DNA from: JADGRA01 sp052143535
Lineage (GTDB): Bacteria > Myxococcota > Myxococcia > Myxococcales > Myxococcaceae
DNA length: 64,000 nucleotides
Assembly (NCBI GenBank): GCA_052143535.1
Contig: JBKQSS010000068.1
Span: 44,894 to 108,893, forward strand
Direction: 5' to 3'
In this document: positions 19,104 through 29,116 of the stretch, piece by piece
Numbering within the stretch: the stretch's first letter is position 1
Layout of the letters: each line of letters opens with the position of its first letter
Notes under the pieces: model-generated
The model's input: only the letters and a program-made list of their open reading frames with translations
The model's database searches: none
Told to the model about the DNA's origin: nothing
Program-made: the position numbers and the translations under genes

Positions 19104-20261
19104 TCACCGCCAGAGGAAGCGCGCCTGTAGGCGCACGTCGCCGCCTATTTGTGTCACCTCTTCCACCTCGAGCGACACTGCGTCGGCCATGCGCGCGAGC
19201 CCCAACGGCCCCACCCACGAGAGGCCGTCCCCTCCCAGAAGCTTCGGGGCGAGGTACAGGACGAGTGCGTCCGGAAGCTGACTGGCCAGCAGTGCGGCAA
19301 ACAGCTGTGCCCCGCCCTCCACCAGGAGGTGAAGCGCCCCCTCCTGCAAAAGCCGGCGGAGTGCGGCCGTCAGCTCGAGGCCGCCCTTGCCCCGCGGCAC
19401 GCCCCACACCCTGGCGCCGGTAGGGCCAAGGCGCGCCGCGGACTCGGTGGCCCGGTCCTCGGCGGACAGCACCACCGTCCGGTGAGCGTCCTCCTGGTGA
19501 AATACCCGGGCGCTCAAGGGAAGGCTGCCGTTGGTGTCCAGCACCAGGCGCAGCGGGTTTCGTCCCTCGCCCCCTTTGAGGCGGGCGGTGAGTTGTGGGT
19601 CATCGGCGCGCACCGTGCCTGCACCGACGAGGACGGCGTCCACCAGGTTGCGCAGCCGGTGGACGTCCGCGCGCGCCTCCTCGCTGCTGACCCAACGAGA
19701 GTCTCCGCCGGCGGTGGCCAGCTTCCCGTCCAGCGTCACCGCCGCCTTCAGCGTCACAAAAGGGAGGCCGGTGCGCATCGCCTTGAAGAAGGGCCGGTTG
19801 AGGGCGTCGGCCTCGGCCCGCAGGACGCCGGTGGTGACGGCCACCCCGGCCTCGCGCAGCCGCTGCAGCCCCTTGCCATTCACCAGCGGGTTGGGGTCCG
19901 CCGAGGCCGACACCACCTGGGCCACCCCGGCATCGAGAATGGCGCGGCTACAGGGCGGCGTTTTCCCCCAGTGGTCGCACGGCTCCAGCGTGGTGTAGAG
20001 GTGCGCCCCGCGCGCCAGCGCGCCGGCCTGGGCCAGCGCCTCCACCTCGGCGTGGGGGGCGCCGGCTTGGGCATGGTGGCCGCGGCCCACCACGCTTCCC
20101 TGCCACACCACCACCGCCCCGACGCAAGGGTTGGGGTGGGTGCGGCCCAGCCCGCGCCGTGCCTCGGCCAGCGCCTCACGCATGAAGCGTTCCGCCGAGG
20201 CAGGCGGCGGGGCGTCAGGGCTTGAGTCGCTTGCGGCCGGTGGGACGGGTGGAGGAGTCAT
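19104..20261 (-). CDS. ribD: Bifunctional diaminohydroxyphosphoribosylaminopyrimidine deaminase / uracil reductase
   Basis: Carries out the second and third steps of riboflavin synthesis. The N-terminal cytidine-deaminase-like domain has zinc motifs HAEVEAL and PCDHWGKTPPC. The C-terminal reductase has TLKAAVTLDGKLA, SRWVSSEEARADVHRLR and LLVEGGAQLFAALL. Length 385 is normal. The annotated ATG overlaps nrdR by 47 bp; a later ATG at 20183 would remove the overlap but would clip part of the first helix. It is separated from ribE by two unrelated genes. Confidence 0.95.
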   Translation of the reverse strand: MTPPPVPPAASDSSPDAPPPASAERFMREALAEARRGLGRTHPNPCVGAVVVWQGSVVGRGHHAQAGAPHAEVEALAQAGALARGAHLYTTLEPCDHWGKTPPCSRAILDAGVAQVVSASADPNPLVNGKGLQRLREAGVAVTTGVLRAEADALNRPFFKAMRTGLPFVTLKAAVTLDGKLATAGGDSRWVSSEEARADVHRLRNLVDAVLVGAGTVRADDPQLTARLKGGEGRNPLRLVLDTNGSLPLSARVFHQEDAHRTVVLSAEDRATESAARLGPTGARVWGVPRGKGGLELTAALRRLLQEGALHLLVEGGAQLFAALLASQLPDALVLYLAPKLLGGDGLSWVGPLGLARMADAVSLEVEEVTQIGGDVRLQARFLWR

Positions 20262-20706
20262 CCAGGAGGTCCTTCAACTCAGTCATGAATTCGGCAATGT
20301 CACGGAAGCTTCGGTACACCGACGCAAAGCGGACGTACGCCACCTCGTCCAGCTCCCGCAACCGCCGCATGACGTCCTCCCCCACGGCGCTGGAGGGAAT
20401 CTCCTTCTCGCCCACCTCCTGCAGGCGGCCTTCCACCGCGCCCACCAGCTCCTCCAGCTGGTCACTGGACACCGGCCGCTTCTCCACCGCCTTCTTCAGG
20501 CCCAGCATCAGCTTGTCCCGGTCGAAGGGCTCGCGCCGTCCGTCCTTCTTCACCACCAGCGGCATCAGCTCCTCCACCCGCTCATAGGTGGTGAAGCGGC
20601 GCTTGCAGCCGAGGCACTCGCGCCGGCGCCGGGTGACTGCGCCCTCCTGGGACTCGCGGCTGTCGAGCACCTTGTTTTCCGCGCCGTGACAATAGGGACA
20701 GCGCAT
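20215..20706 (-). CDS. nrdR: Transcriptional repressor NrdR
   Basis: Represses ribonucleotide reductase genes in response to ATP/dATP. The N-terminal zinc ribbon is CPYCHGAENKVLDSRESQEG plus CLGCKRRFTTYERVE, followed by the ATP-cone (VVKKDGRREPFDRDKLMLGL) and the YVRFASVYRSFRDI block. Length 163 is normal with a short basic tail. It sits between glyA and ribD, a frequent bacterial order, 15 bp after glyA. Confidence 0.97.
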   Translation of the reverse strand: MRCPYCHGAENKVLDSRESQEGAVTRRRRECLGCKRRFTTYERVEELMPLVVKKDGRREPFDRDKLMLGLKKAVEKRPVSSDQLEELVGAVEGRLQEVGEKEIPSSAVGEDVMRRLRELDEVAYVRFASVYRSFRDIAEFMTELKDLLDDSSTRPTGRKRLKP

Positions 20707-20721
20707 GTGGGGCCGGCCCCC

Positions 20722-21975
20722 TTAGAGCCGCCCGGCGTAGAGGGGAAAGCTGTGGGCCAACTCCTTCACCTTCCCGCGGATGCGCAGAAGGCCTGCCTCG
20801 TCGCCTGCCGCGTCCAGGGCCTCGCCGAGGAGCGCGCCCACCTGGGCCATCTCCGCCTCCTTCATCCCGCGGGTGGTGACGGCCGGGGTGCCGACGCGGA
20901 TGCCGGACGTCACCATCGGCTTTTCCGGGTCAAACGGAATCATGTTTTTGTTCACCGTAATTCCGGCCTTGTCGAGCGCCGCCTCGGCGGCCTTGCCGGT
21001 GAGGCCCTTTTTTCGCAAGTCCACCAGCATCAGGTGGTTGTCGGTGCCGCCGGACACCAGCCGACATCCGGCGCGCGCCAGCGCTTCGGCCAGAGCCGCC
21101 GCGTTTCGGACAATTTGCCGCTGGTACTGGCGGAAGCCGGGGCTGAGCGCCTCCTGGAAGGCGACCGCCTTGGCGGCAATAATGTGCATCAGCGGGCCGC
21201 CCTGAATGCCGGGGAAGACTTGGCTGTTGATGGCCCTGGCGTAGGCCTCCTTGCACAGCACCAACCCCCCCCTTGGGCCACGCAGCGTCTTGTGGGTGGT
21301 GGACGTCACCACCTCGGCCAAGGGCACCGGGGAGGGGTGCTCGCCAGCCGCCACCAGACCGGCAATGTGCGCCATGTCCACCACCATGGCGGCATGGGCC
21401 TCGTCCGCCACCTCGCGGAAGGCGGCGAAGTCGAGCGTCCGCGAGTAGGCCGAGGCCCCCACCACCAGCACCTTGGGGCGGGCCTCCAGCGCCAGCCGCC
21501 GCACCTGCGCCATGTCGATGCGCTCCGTCTTGGGGTCCAAGCCGTAGTGCACCACCCGGTACAGCTTCCCGGAGAAGTTGAGGGACATGCCGTGGGTGAG
21601 GTGCCCGCCGGAGTTGAGGTCCAAGGAGAGCAGCGTGTCTCCGGGCGCCATCAGCGCCATGTAGGCGGCCATGTTGGCCTGGCTTCCGGAGTGCGGCTGG
21701 ACGTTGACCGCCTCGGCGGAAAACAGCGCGCGGGCCCTTTGGATGGCCAATGTCTCGACGACGTCCACCACCTCGCAGCCCCCGTAGTAGCGCTTTCCGG
21801 GGTAGCCCTCGGCGTACTTGTTGGTGAGGACTGAGCCGGCCGCGGCCAGCACCGCGCGGCTGACGAAGTTTTCCGAGGCGATGAGCTCGAGCCCGTCCTC
21901 TTGGCGCAGCATCTCGCGCCGGATGAGGTCCGAAATCTCCGGGTCGACCTGGGCCAACGTGGGGGCGGTGTCCAT
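20722..21975 (-). CDS. glyA: Serine hydroxymethyltransferase
   Basis: PLP enzyme interconverting serine and glycine with tetrahydrofolate. The 417-residue protein has LELIASENFVSRAVL, YAEGYPGKRYYGGCE, the PLP-lysine motif TSTTHKTLRGPRGG and SGIRVGTPAVTTRGM. ATG at 21975 gives a normal N-terminus; the longer open frame upstream adds a Ser/Arg-rich leader antisense to nothing useful. It follows fabF by 64 bp on the same strand and precedes nrdR. Confidence 0.97.
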   Translation of the reverse strand: MDTAPTLAQVDPEISDLIRREMLRQEDGLELIASENFVSRAVLAAAGSVLTNKYAEGYPGKRYYGGCEVVDVVETLAIQRARALFSAEAVNVQPHSGSQANMAAYMALMAPGDTLLSLDLNSGGHLTHGMSLNFSGKLYRVVHYGLDPKTERIDMAQVRRLALEARPKVLVVGASAYSRTLDFAAFREVADEAHAAMVVDMAHIAGLVAAGEHPSPVPLAEVVTSTTHKTLRGPRGGLVLCKEAYARAINSQVFPGIQGGPLMHIIAAKAVAFQEALSPGFRQYQRQIVRNAAALAEALARAGCRLVSGGTDNHLMLVDLRKKGLTGKAAEAALDKAGITVNKNMIPFDPEKPMVTSGIRVGTPAVTTRGMKEAEMAQVGALLGEALDAAGDEAGLLRIRGKVKELAHSFPLYAGRL

Positions 21976-22039
21976 GGGCGGCCGGGGACTGTACCAAAGT
22001 GGCGCGACGTCTCTTCTTTGCCGGGGCCGGTCCCTGGTC

Positions 22040-23302
<1,263 letters not shown>

Positions 23303-23311
23303 TGGGAGGCC

Positions 23312-23554
23312 CTACTTCTTATGCGAGTTGATGTAGTTGATGGCATCCCCGACAGTCTTGATGTTCTCCGCTTCCTCGTCGGGAATCTCCACCTCGAATT
23401 CCTCTTCCATCGCCATGACCAGCTCGACGATGTCGAGGCTGTCCGCCCCGAGGTCCTCGATGAACGACGACTCCGGCTTAATCTCATCCTCGCCCACCCC
23501 CAACTGGTCGGCGATGATGGACTTGACCTTCGCCTCGATAGCGCTCGTCGACAT
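23312..23554 (-). CDS. acpP: Acyl carrier protein
   Basis: An 80-residue acidic four-helix protein that carries growing acyl chains on a 4'-phosphopantetheine attached to Ser39 in GADSLDIVELVMAMEEEF. Length and acidity are typical. It lies between fabG (87 bp upstream) and fabF, as expected for the fab operon. The 87-bp gap is long enough for an internal promoter, useful for a very abundant protein; none was confirmed. Confidence 0.97.
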   Translation of the reverse strand: MSTSAIEAKVKSIIADQLGVGEDEIKPESSFIEDLGADSLDIVELVMAMEEEFEVEIPDEEAENIKTVGDAINYINSHKK

Positions 23555-23641
23555 GTCGTTGCCTCCGGTACCGCTGAGGTCCTCTTGAAAGGGCGCCAGC
23601 GAGGACCCGTTCTCGGCCGGCGCGTATAACAGGCGGGCCTG

Positions 23642-24376
23642 CTACATGTACATGCCGCCGTTCACCTTCAACACTTCTCCTGTGGTGTAGGACGCGCCGT
23701 CACTGGCCAGAAAGAGCACGCTCTTGGCCACCTCCTCGGCCGTCCCCAACCGGCCGAGCGGAATGGCCCCCAACAGCCGGGTGCGCACTTCCTCGGAAAG
23801 CTTCGACGTCATGTCGGTGTCAATGAAGCCAGGGGACACCGCATTGACGCGAATGTTACGGCTTCCGAGCTCGTGCGCCAGCGCCTTGGTGAGCCCCACC
23901 AGGCCGGCCTTGCTGGCGGCGTAGGCCGCCTGGCCGGCATTGCCCGTCTCCCCCACCACCGAGACGAGGTTGATGATGGCGCCAGAGCGCTGCTTCATCA
24001 TCGGCCGCGCCGCGGCCCGCGCCAGCGCGAAGGCCCCCTTGAGGTTGGTGTCCAGCTGGCGGTCCCAGTCCTCGTCCCGGACGCGCACCAGAAGCCCGTC
24101 CACCGCCACCCCGGCGTTGTTCACCAGCACGTCCAGCCGGCCGTGCGCTTTCACCACCTCCTCCACGCAGCGCGCGCAGGCGGCAGTGTCGGCCACGTCG
24201 AATTTCACGGCGCGGGCCTTGGGGCCCGACAACCGCACCGCTTCCTCGGCCGCCGCGTCATTGCCGGCGTAGGTGAGCACCACCGAGGCCCCGGCCTGAC
24301 AAAAGGCCACCGCGCAGGCCCGGCCGATGCCGCGCGAGCCGCCCGTCACCAACACCACCTTGCCCGAGAAGTCCAC
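23642..24376 (-). CDS. fabG: 3-oxoacyl-ACP reductase
   Basis: A 244-residue short-chain dehydrogenase that reduces beta-ketoacyl-ACP with NADPH. It has the glycine-rich TGGSRGIGRA (residues 11-20), NNAGV, the catalytic Ser-Tyr-Lys in SVVGETGNAGQAAYAASKAG, and PGFIDTDMT. The C-terminal YTTGEVLKVNGGMYM is the standard FabG ending. Its ATG follows the fabD stop by 12 bp. Confidence 0.95.
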   Translation of the reverse strand: MDFSGKVVLVTGGSRGIGRACAVAFCQAGASVVLTYAGNDAAAEEAVRLSGPKARAVKFDVADTAACARCVEEVVKAHGRLDVLVNNAGVAVDGLLVRVRDEDWDRQLDTNLKGAFALARAAARPMMKQRSGAIINLVSVVGETGNAGQAAYAASKAGLVGLTKALAHELGSRNIRVNAVSPGFIDTDMTSKLSEEVRTRLLGAIPLGRLGTAEEVAKSVLFLASDGASYTTGEVLKVNGGMYM

Positions 24377-24388
24377 GGTTGGTGTCCT

Positions 24389-25327
24389 TCACTCCTTGGC
24401 GGCCAGAGCCAAAAGCGCCTTCTCCAGCGAGGGGACGTCCTCGACGTTGAGCACCTGCACCTCGCGGCTGATGCTGCGCACAAGCCCTGTGAGTACCCGG
24501 CCCGGGCCGAGCTCCACCATCCGCGTCACCCCAGAGGACACCATGGCTAAAATGCACTCCACCCACCGCACCGGCGCCGTCACCTGGGCCAGTAACAGCG
24601 GCACCACCCGGGCCGCCTCGGCGTTGGGCTTGGCCTCGACGTTGCTCACCACCGGCGTGCGCAGGCCCTCGACGCGCACCGACGCAAGGACAGCCTCCAG
24701 CCTCGGCACCACCGGCGCCATCAGCGCGCAGTGGAAGGGGGCAGAGACGTTGAGGGGCACCACCCTTTTGGCCCCGGCCTCCTTGAAGCGCGGCACCGCG
24801 CGCTCGACGGCCCGGGCGTGCCCGGCCACCACGGTTTGCTCGGGCGTGTTGTAGTTGGCCGGGGACAGCACCTCGTCCCCAGAAAGCTGCTGACAGAGCT
24901 CGGCCACGCGGGCCGCCTCCAGCCCCAGCACCGCGGCCATCGCCCCCTCCCCCTTCGGCACCGCCTCTTGCATGAAGAGCCCCCGGCTGCGCACCGCCCG
25001 GGCCGCGTCGGCGAGGCCCAGGGCGCCGGCGGCGACGAGCGCCGAGTATTCCCCGAGCGAGTGGCCGGCGAGGTAGCTGGGGGCGGGCGCCCGTGCCGCC
25101 CACACCGCGTGGGCGGCCAGACTCACGGCGAGAATGGCCGGCTGGGTGTTGGCGGTGAGGGCCAGCGTCTCGGCCGGCCCAGAAAAGCAGGAGGAGGAGA
25201 GTCGCTCGCCGAGCGCGTCGTCCACGGCGGCAAAGACGGCGCGGGCCTCGGGGAAGGCCTGGGCCAAGGACTGGCCCATCCCCACTGCCTGGCTGCCCTG
25301 GCCTGGGAAGAGAAAGGCGGTGCGCAT
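24389..25327 (-). CDS. fabD: Malonyl-CoA:ACP transacylase
   Basis: Loads malonate onto ACP. The 312-residue alpha/beta protein starts MRTAFLFPGQGSQAVGMG. The catalytic Ser90 is in AGHSLGEYSAL, and the catalytic His in NVSAPFHCALM. ATG at 25327 gives the canonical N-terminus; the longer frame runs antisense over the fabH region. It is 17 bp after fabH and 12 bp before fabG. Confidence 0.95.
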   Translation of the reverse strand: MRTAFLFPGQGSQAVGMGQSLAQAFPEARAVFAAVDDALGERLSSSCFSGPAETLALTANTQPAILAVSLAAHAVWAARAPAPSYLAGHSLGEYSALVAAGALGLADAARAVRSRGLFMQEAVPKGEGAMAAVLGLEAARVAELCQQLSGDEVLSPANYNTPEQTVVAGHARAVERAVPRFKEAGAKRVVPLNVSAPFHCALMAPVVPRLEAVLASVRVEGLRTPVVSNVEAKPNAEAARVVPLLLAQVTAPVRWVECILAMVSSGVTRMVELGPGRVLTGLVRSISREVQVLNVEDVPSLEKALLALAAKE

Positions 25328-25344
25328 GGCCCCTTTTTGTGTCC

Positions 25345-26328
25345 CTACCAGCGTACCAGTGCGCTGCCCCAGGCCATGCCTGCCCCAATGGACATCATCG
25401 CGATGATGTCGCCCGGGTGCAGTCGGCCGGCGCGGTTGGCCTCGTCCAGAGTGATGGGCAAGGAAGCCGAGGAGGTATTGCCGTAGCGGGCGATGTTGAG
25501 CCAGCACTTCTCGATGGGAACGCCCAGCCGCTCCATCACCGACTCGATAATTCTCAGGTTGGCCTGGTGGGCAATGATGTGGTCAATGGCGTCGGTGGAC
25601 ATCCCGTTGGCGGCGAGCGCTTCCAGCACCGCGTCGGGCAGGGCGCGGACGGCATACTTGTAGACTTCGCGGCCTTGCATGGCCACCTTGTTGAGCTTCT
25701 TGGCCAGCACCTCTTCCGACTGAGGGTACTTGCTGCCCCCGCCGGGAATGCACAGCGCGTCGGCGCCCGAGCCATCGGTGTGCAGGTGCACGCTGAGGAG
25801 GCCACGGTTGTCGTCATCCGAGGGGCCCACCACCATCGCCCCGGCGGCGTCGCCAAACAGGACGCAGGTGTTGCGGTCGGTCCAGTCAATGAGGCGGCTC
25901 AACAGCTCCACTCCCACCACCAGTGCGCGCTTCACCTTGCCCGTCTGAACGTACTGGTCAGCCACGGCCAAGGCGTAGAGGCTCCCGGCGCAGGCCGCCG
26001 AGACGTCGAAGGCGAAGGCATTCTTGGCGCCGAGCTTGTGCTGGACGAAGGCCGCGCAGGAGGGCATCGGCATGTCCGGGGAGATGGTGCCAACGACAAT
26101 CATCTCCACTTCGTCCGCCCGGGTGTGGGCCATTTCCAGGGCACGGACGCAGGCCTTGACGGCCATGTCCGAGGTGAGCTCGCCGTCGGCGGCGATGCGG
26201 CGCTCGCGGATGCCGGTGCGCTCGGTAATCCAAGTGTCCGAGGTGGCGACCAATTTCTCGAGGTCGTGGTTGTTGAGGACCTTCTCCGGGGCATAGCCTC
26301 CGGTGCCGAGAATCCGCGTGCGAAACAC
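25345..26328 (-). CDS. fabH: 3-oxoacyl-ACP synthase III
   Basis: Initiating condensing enzyme using acyl-CoA primers. The 327-residue protein has the Cys113-His-Asn triad: DVSAACAGSLYAL, IIAHQANLRI and NIARYGNTSSAS. The start is the GTG at 26328 (FRTRILGTGGYAPEKVL), preceded by a strong GGAGGAAAGGA. The longer frame upstream is antisense to plsX. It lies 46 bp after plsX in the expected plsX-fabH-fabD-fabG-acpP-fabF order. Confidence 0.96.
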   Translation of the reverse strand: MFRTRILGTGGYAPEKVLNNHDLEKLVATSDTWITERTGIRERRIAADGELTSDMAVKACVRALEMAHTRADEVEMIVVGTISPDMPMPSCAAFVQHKLGAKNAFAFDVSAACAGSLYALAVADQYVQTGKVKRALVVGVELLSRLIDWTDRNTCVLFGDAAGAMVVGPSDDDNRGLLSVHLHTDGSGADALCIPGGGSKYPQSEEVLAKKLNKVAMQGREVYKYAVRALPDAVLEALAANGMSTDAIDHIIAHQANLRIIESVMERLGVPIEKCWLNIARYGNTSSASLPITLDEANRAGRLHPGDIIAMMSIGAGMAWGSALVRW

Positions 26329-26374
26329 CGTCGTTCCTTTCCTCCCCCAGTAACCTCGTCCGCCTCTCGTACCC

Positions 26375-27439
26375 TCAAAAGGCCTCTGGTGTCTTCCCTT
26401 TCGCGCCCTTGACGGCCCGCGTCGGAAGCCAGGCGCGGGCCTCGGCCATGGCCGACGCAAGGGTGTCTTCCAAATCCGCCTCCACTGTCCGGCGCGCCAC
26501 GCGAAGGGCGGAGGAGATGGCGCGCGGGCTACTGCGGCCATGGGCCACCACTCCCACGCCGGCGATGCCGAGCAACGGCACCCCGCCCACCTCCGAGGCG
26601 TCCACCAGCCGCCCCAGCCCAGCCAGGGTGGGCCGCAAGAGGAGCCCCCCGAGTCGCGACGGCAGGTGGGCCTGGTGCACCGCCTGCTGGAGTAGCCCGG
26701 TGAGTCCAGCGGCGACGCCCTCACTGGCCTTGAGGACGGCATTGCCGGTGAAGCCATCCGTCACCAGGACGTCGAAGGCGCCGCTAAAGAGGTCCTTCCC
26801 CTCGGCGTAGCCGCGAAAGTCCAAGGCGCTTTGCTGGAGTAACGCCAGCGCACCCCGCGTCAGGGGCGTCCCTTTGCTTTCCTCCTCGCCGTTGCTCAGC
26901 ACCGCGACGCGCGGGGCGCGCACCCCGTGGCAGGCCCGCACGTAGGCGGCTCCCAGGACGGCGAATTGGGCGAGGTGCGTCGGCCGGCACTCGGCATTGG
27001 CGCCGACGTCCAACAGCAGGCAGCGCCCGGAGGCCCCGAGGGCTGGAAACAGTGCCGCCAGGGCCGGGCGCTCGACTCCCTCTAGCCGCCCCAAAACGGC
27101 CAGCGCCGCGGCCATGGCCGCGCCGGAGTGCCCGGCGGTGACGACGGCGTCGGCCTCCTGGCGCCGGACGAGCTCGAAGCACACCCGCACCGAGGCGTCG
27201 CGCTTGGCGCGGACGGCGGCCAGAGCGTGCTCCTCCATGCCCACCACCTCCGAGGCATGGTGCAGCCGGACATTGGAGGGAAGGGAGGAAAGCCGCGGGG
27301 GGAAAGCGGCCTTCACCCGTGCTTCATCGCCCACCAGCACCAAGCCGACGTCGGGGTGGGCGGCGGCGAAGTGGAGCGCGCCCGCGACGACGGTGGCCGG
27401 GGCTGCATCGCCCCCCATCGCGTCGAGAGCCAGTCGCAC
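26375..27439 (-). CDS. plsX: Phosphate acyltransferase PlsX
   Basis: Converts acyl-ACP to acyl-phosphate for phosphatidic acid synthesis. The 354-residue protein starts RLALDAMGGDAAPATVVAGA and contains ASEVVGMEEHALAAVRAK, AGHSGAAMAAAL, LLLDVGANAECRP and the VTDGFTGNAVLKASEGVA block. The GTG start abuts the rpmF stop with no gap (TAG then GTG). Membrane-associated peripheral enzyme by family knowledge. Confidence 0.95.
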   Translation of the reverse strand: MRLALDAMGGDAAPATVVAGALHFAAAHPDVGLVLVGDEARVKAAFPPRLSSLPSNVRLHHASEVVGMEEHALAAVRAKRDASVRVCFELVRRQEADAVVTAGHSGAAMAAALAVLGRLEGVERPALAALFPALGASGRCLLLDVGANAECRPTHLAQFAVLGAAYVRACHGVRAPRVAVLSNGEEESKGTPLTRGALALLQQSALDFRGYAEGKDLFSGAFDVLVTDGFTGNAVLKASEGVAAGLTGLLQQAVHQAHLPSRLGGLLLRPTLAGLGRLVDASEVGGVPLLGIAGVGVVAHGRSSPRAISSALRVARRTVEADLEDTLASAMAEARAWLPTRAVKGAKGKTPEAF

Positions 27440-27622
27440 CTAGTCCACCTTGACGACCTCGCGGCCCTTGTAGAAGCCACAGGCCGAGCAGGCGCGGTGC
27501 GGGAGCACCGGCTCCTTGCACTTGGGGCAGGCGATGACTTGCACCGCCACTTTCAGGTTGCTGTTGGCGGCGCGGCGACGGTTGCGCCGCATTTTCGAAG
27601 TCCGCTTCTTGGGAACGCCCAT
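27440..27622 (-). CDS. rpmF: Large ribosomal subunit protein bL32
   Basis: A 60-residue ribosomal protein: basic N-terminus MGVPKKRTSKMRRNRRRAAN, then a zinc ribbon with C-x2-C (CPKCKEPVLPHRACSACGFYKG). This is the zinc-bearing C+ form of L32. ATG at 27622 was chosen; the longer open frame overlaps the DUF177 gene. It lies 17 bp after DUF177 and abuts plsX, the classical order. Confidence 0.97.
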   Translation of the reverse strand: MGVPKKRTSKMRRNRRRAANSNLKVAVQVIACPKCKEPVLPHRACSACGFYKGREVVKVD

Positions 27623-27639
27623 GTTTGTTTCACCAGCTC

Positions 27640-28212
27640 CTAGTTCAGCTTGATGTCCTTGAGGACTGCGAGCCGCGGGTCGACCCGCTTGCTCTCGCAG
27701 CCACACGCCGCCTCGTTCAAATTCTGGCCGCACATGCCGCACAGGCCCCGGCAGTCCTCGCGGCAAACCACGTGCATGGGCAGCGCCAGCAATACCTGCT
27801 CGCGGACAATGGGGTCCAGGTCAATCTGCTTGCCGCGGTAGACGTCGAGGTCCGCCTCGCCGAGCTCGAAGCTGCCGCTCGACTCAGCCTCCGAGAGGTC
27901 GGCCTCCTTGGCCTCTGTCGGGCGCTCTCTCTCCTGGGGGGCGGCGACCAGGTTGAGGGTGAAGCGCACCGGCACCGTCAGCCGGACGTCGGTGGCGCAG
28001 CGCTTACAGGACGCAGAGACAAACACGTCGGCCTCACCCTCCAGCAGCACCCCACCGGCGGTGCGGACCAGCTTTGCGCGAAGGGTAGACGCTGACTCGG
28101 CGTGAAAGCCTCCCCGCACCGCGTCCGCGAGCACCTCGGCCAGAAAGGCCTGGGCGAGGGGCTGGGTGAGGGTGAGGCCTCCCTCGCGAATCTGCTCGAC
28201 TTGGACAACCAT
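27640..28212 (-). CDS. DUF177 / YceD family protein
   Basis: A 190-residue protein of the YceD family, encoded next to rpmF in most bacteria and linked to ribosomal RNA metabolism. It shows the acidic middle LSEAESSGSFELGEADLDVYRG, DLDPIVREQVLLALPMHVVC, and two Cys clusters: CKRCATD (C-x2-C) and CREDCRGLCGMCGQNLNEAACGC, which probably bind zinc. Its ATG at 28212 starts the long minus-strand block running to glyA and beyond. Confidence 0.85.
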   Translation of the reverse strand: MVVQVEQIREGGLTLTQPLAQAFLAEVLADAVRGGFHAESASTLRAKLVRTAGGVLLEGEADVFVSASCKRCATDVRLTVPVRFTLNLVAAPQERERPTEAKEADLSEAESSGSFELGEADLDVYRGKQIDLDPIVREQVLLALPMHVVCREDCRGLCGMCGQNLNEAACGCESKRVDPRLAVLKDIKLN

Positions 28213-28318
28213 GGGGAAACCGCCCCGGAGGGAAACACCCCCGGGCGGAAAAGGGCGCGCACCTTAGGCTTCGAGGCCCCTGGTGTCAACGCAGGCGCGT
28301 TGCACGGCTGAGGGCAGT

Positions 28319-28336
28319 GCGACACAAAAGCGTCAC
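28319..28336 (+). promoter_or_regulatory. Pho-box-like direct repeat upstream of phoB
   Basis: Two 7-mers GCGACAC and GCGTCAC are separated by AAAA, i.e. the 7+4+7 layout of a PhoB half-site pair with an A-rich spacer. The site lies about 88 bp before the phoB GTG and fits autoregulation. The repeat is seen directly; PhoB binding is inferred from E. coli PhoB biology and from the similar repeats before pstS. Confidence 0.55.
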
Positions 28337-28423
28337 CGGCGAGGTGGGAGGCGTCTGCTACGAGGGGCCGGTAAAGCAAGGGGGAGGACTTCCCCTCACG
28401 TCTTCGCGAAAGCGAGCCCGAGC

Positions 28424-29116
28424 GTGTCACGGATTCTCATCGTCGAGGACGAGCAGGACCTGGCCCACCTGCTCACCTACAATTTGACTGCCGCTGGCTT
28501 CGAGACGGAAGTCACCCACACCGCCGCGGCGGCCTTGGCCAAGGCCAAGACGTTTAAGCCGGAACTGGTGTTGCTCGACCTGATGCTTCCGGACCTGCCA
28601 GGCAGCGAGGTGCTGCGGCTGGTGAAGGAGGACCCCAACCTGCGCCGCACGGCGGTGGTGATGGTGACGGCCAAAGGCCAGGAGCAGGACCGCGTCCAGG
28701 GCCTGGAGATGGGGGCCGACGACTACGTGGTGAAACCCTTCAGCGTGCGCGAGCTCATCCTCAGGGTGAAGGCCGTGCTGCGGCGGATGGCCTCTGACTC
28801 GGAGGGCTCGAGCGCGCTCGCCGCCGGCAACATCCAGCTCGACCCAGCGCGGCATGAAGTCCGGGTGGCCGACGCGGAAGTGGCCCTCACCGCACTCGAG
28901 TTTCGCCTCCTCAAGACGTTGCTCGAGCGGCCGGGCCGGGTGCAGACGCGGGAAGTGCTCCTCTCCGACGTCTGGGGCATCGAGGCGGAAATTACAACGC
29001 GCACCGTCGACACCCACATCAAGCGTCTCCGTGAGAAGCTGGGGCCGGCTGGGGAGGTCATCGAGACGGTGCGAGGAGTCGGCTACAAGTTGGCCAGCCC
29101 CGACCGCGAGGCGTGA
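28424..29116 (+). CDS. phoB: Phosphate regulon response regulator PhoB
   Basis: A 230-residue OmpR/PhoB-type regulator. The receiver has phospho-acceptor Asp52 in VLLDLMLPDLPG and Lys in YVVKPFSVREL. The winged-helix output domain (about 130-225) has LTALEFRLLKTLLERPG and TRTVDTHIKRLREKLG, with RGVGYKL at the end. The GTG at 28424 gives the canonical SRILIVEDEQ start; the longer frame upstream adds a non-conserved basic leader. It overlaps phoR (GTGA). The PhoB assignment rests on the phoR-pst-phoU neighbourhood. Confidence 0.92.
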   Translation: MSRILIVEDEQDLAHLLTYNLTAAGFETEVTHTAAAALAKAKTFKPELVLLDLMLPDLPGSEVLRLVKEDPNLRRTAVVMVTAKGQEQDRVQGLEMGADDYVVKPFSVRELILRVKAVLRRMASDSEGSSALAAGNIQLDPARHEVRVADAEVALTALEFRLLKTLLERPGRVQTREVLLSDVWGIEAEITTRTVDTHIKRLREKLGPAGEVIETVRGVGYKLASPDREA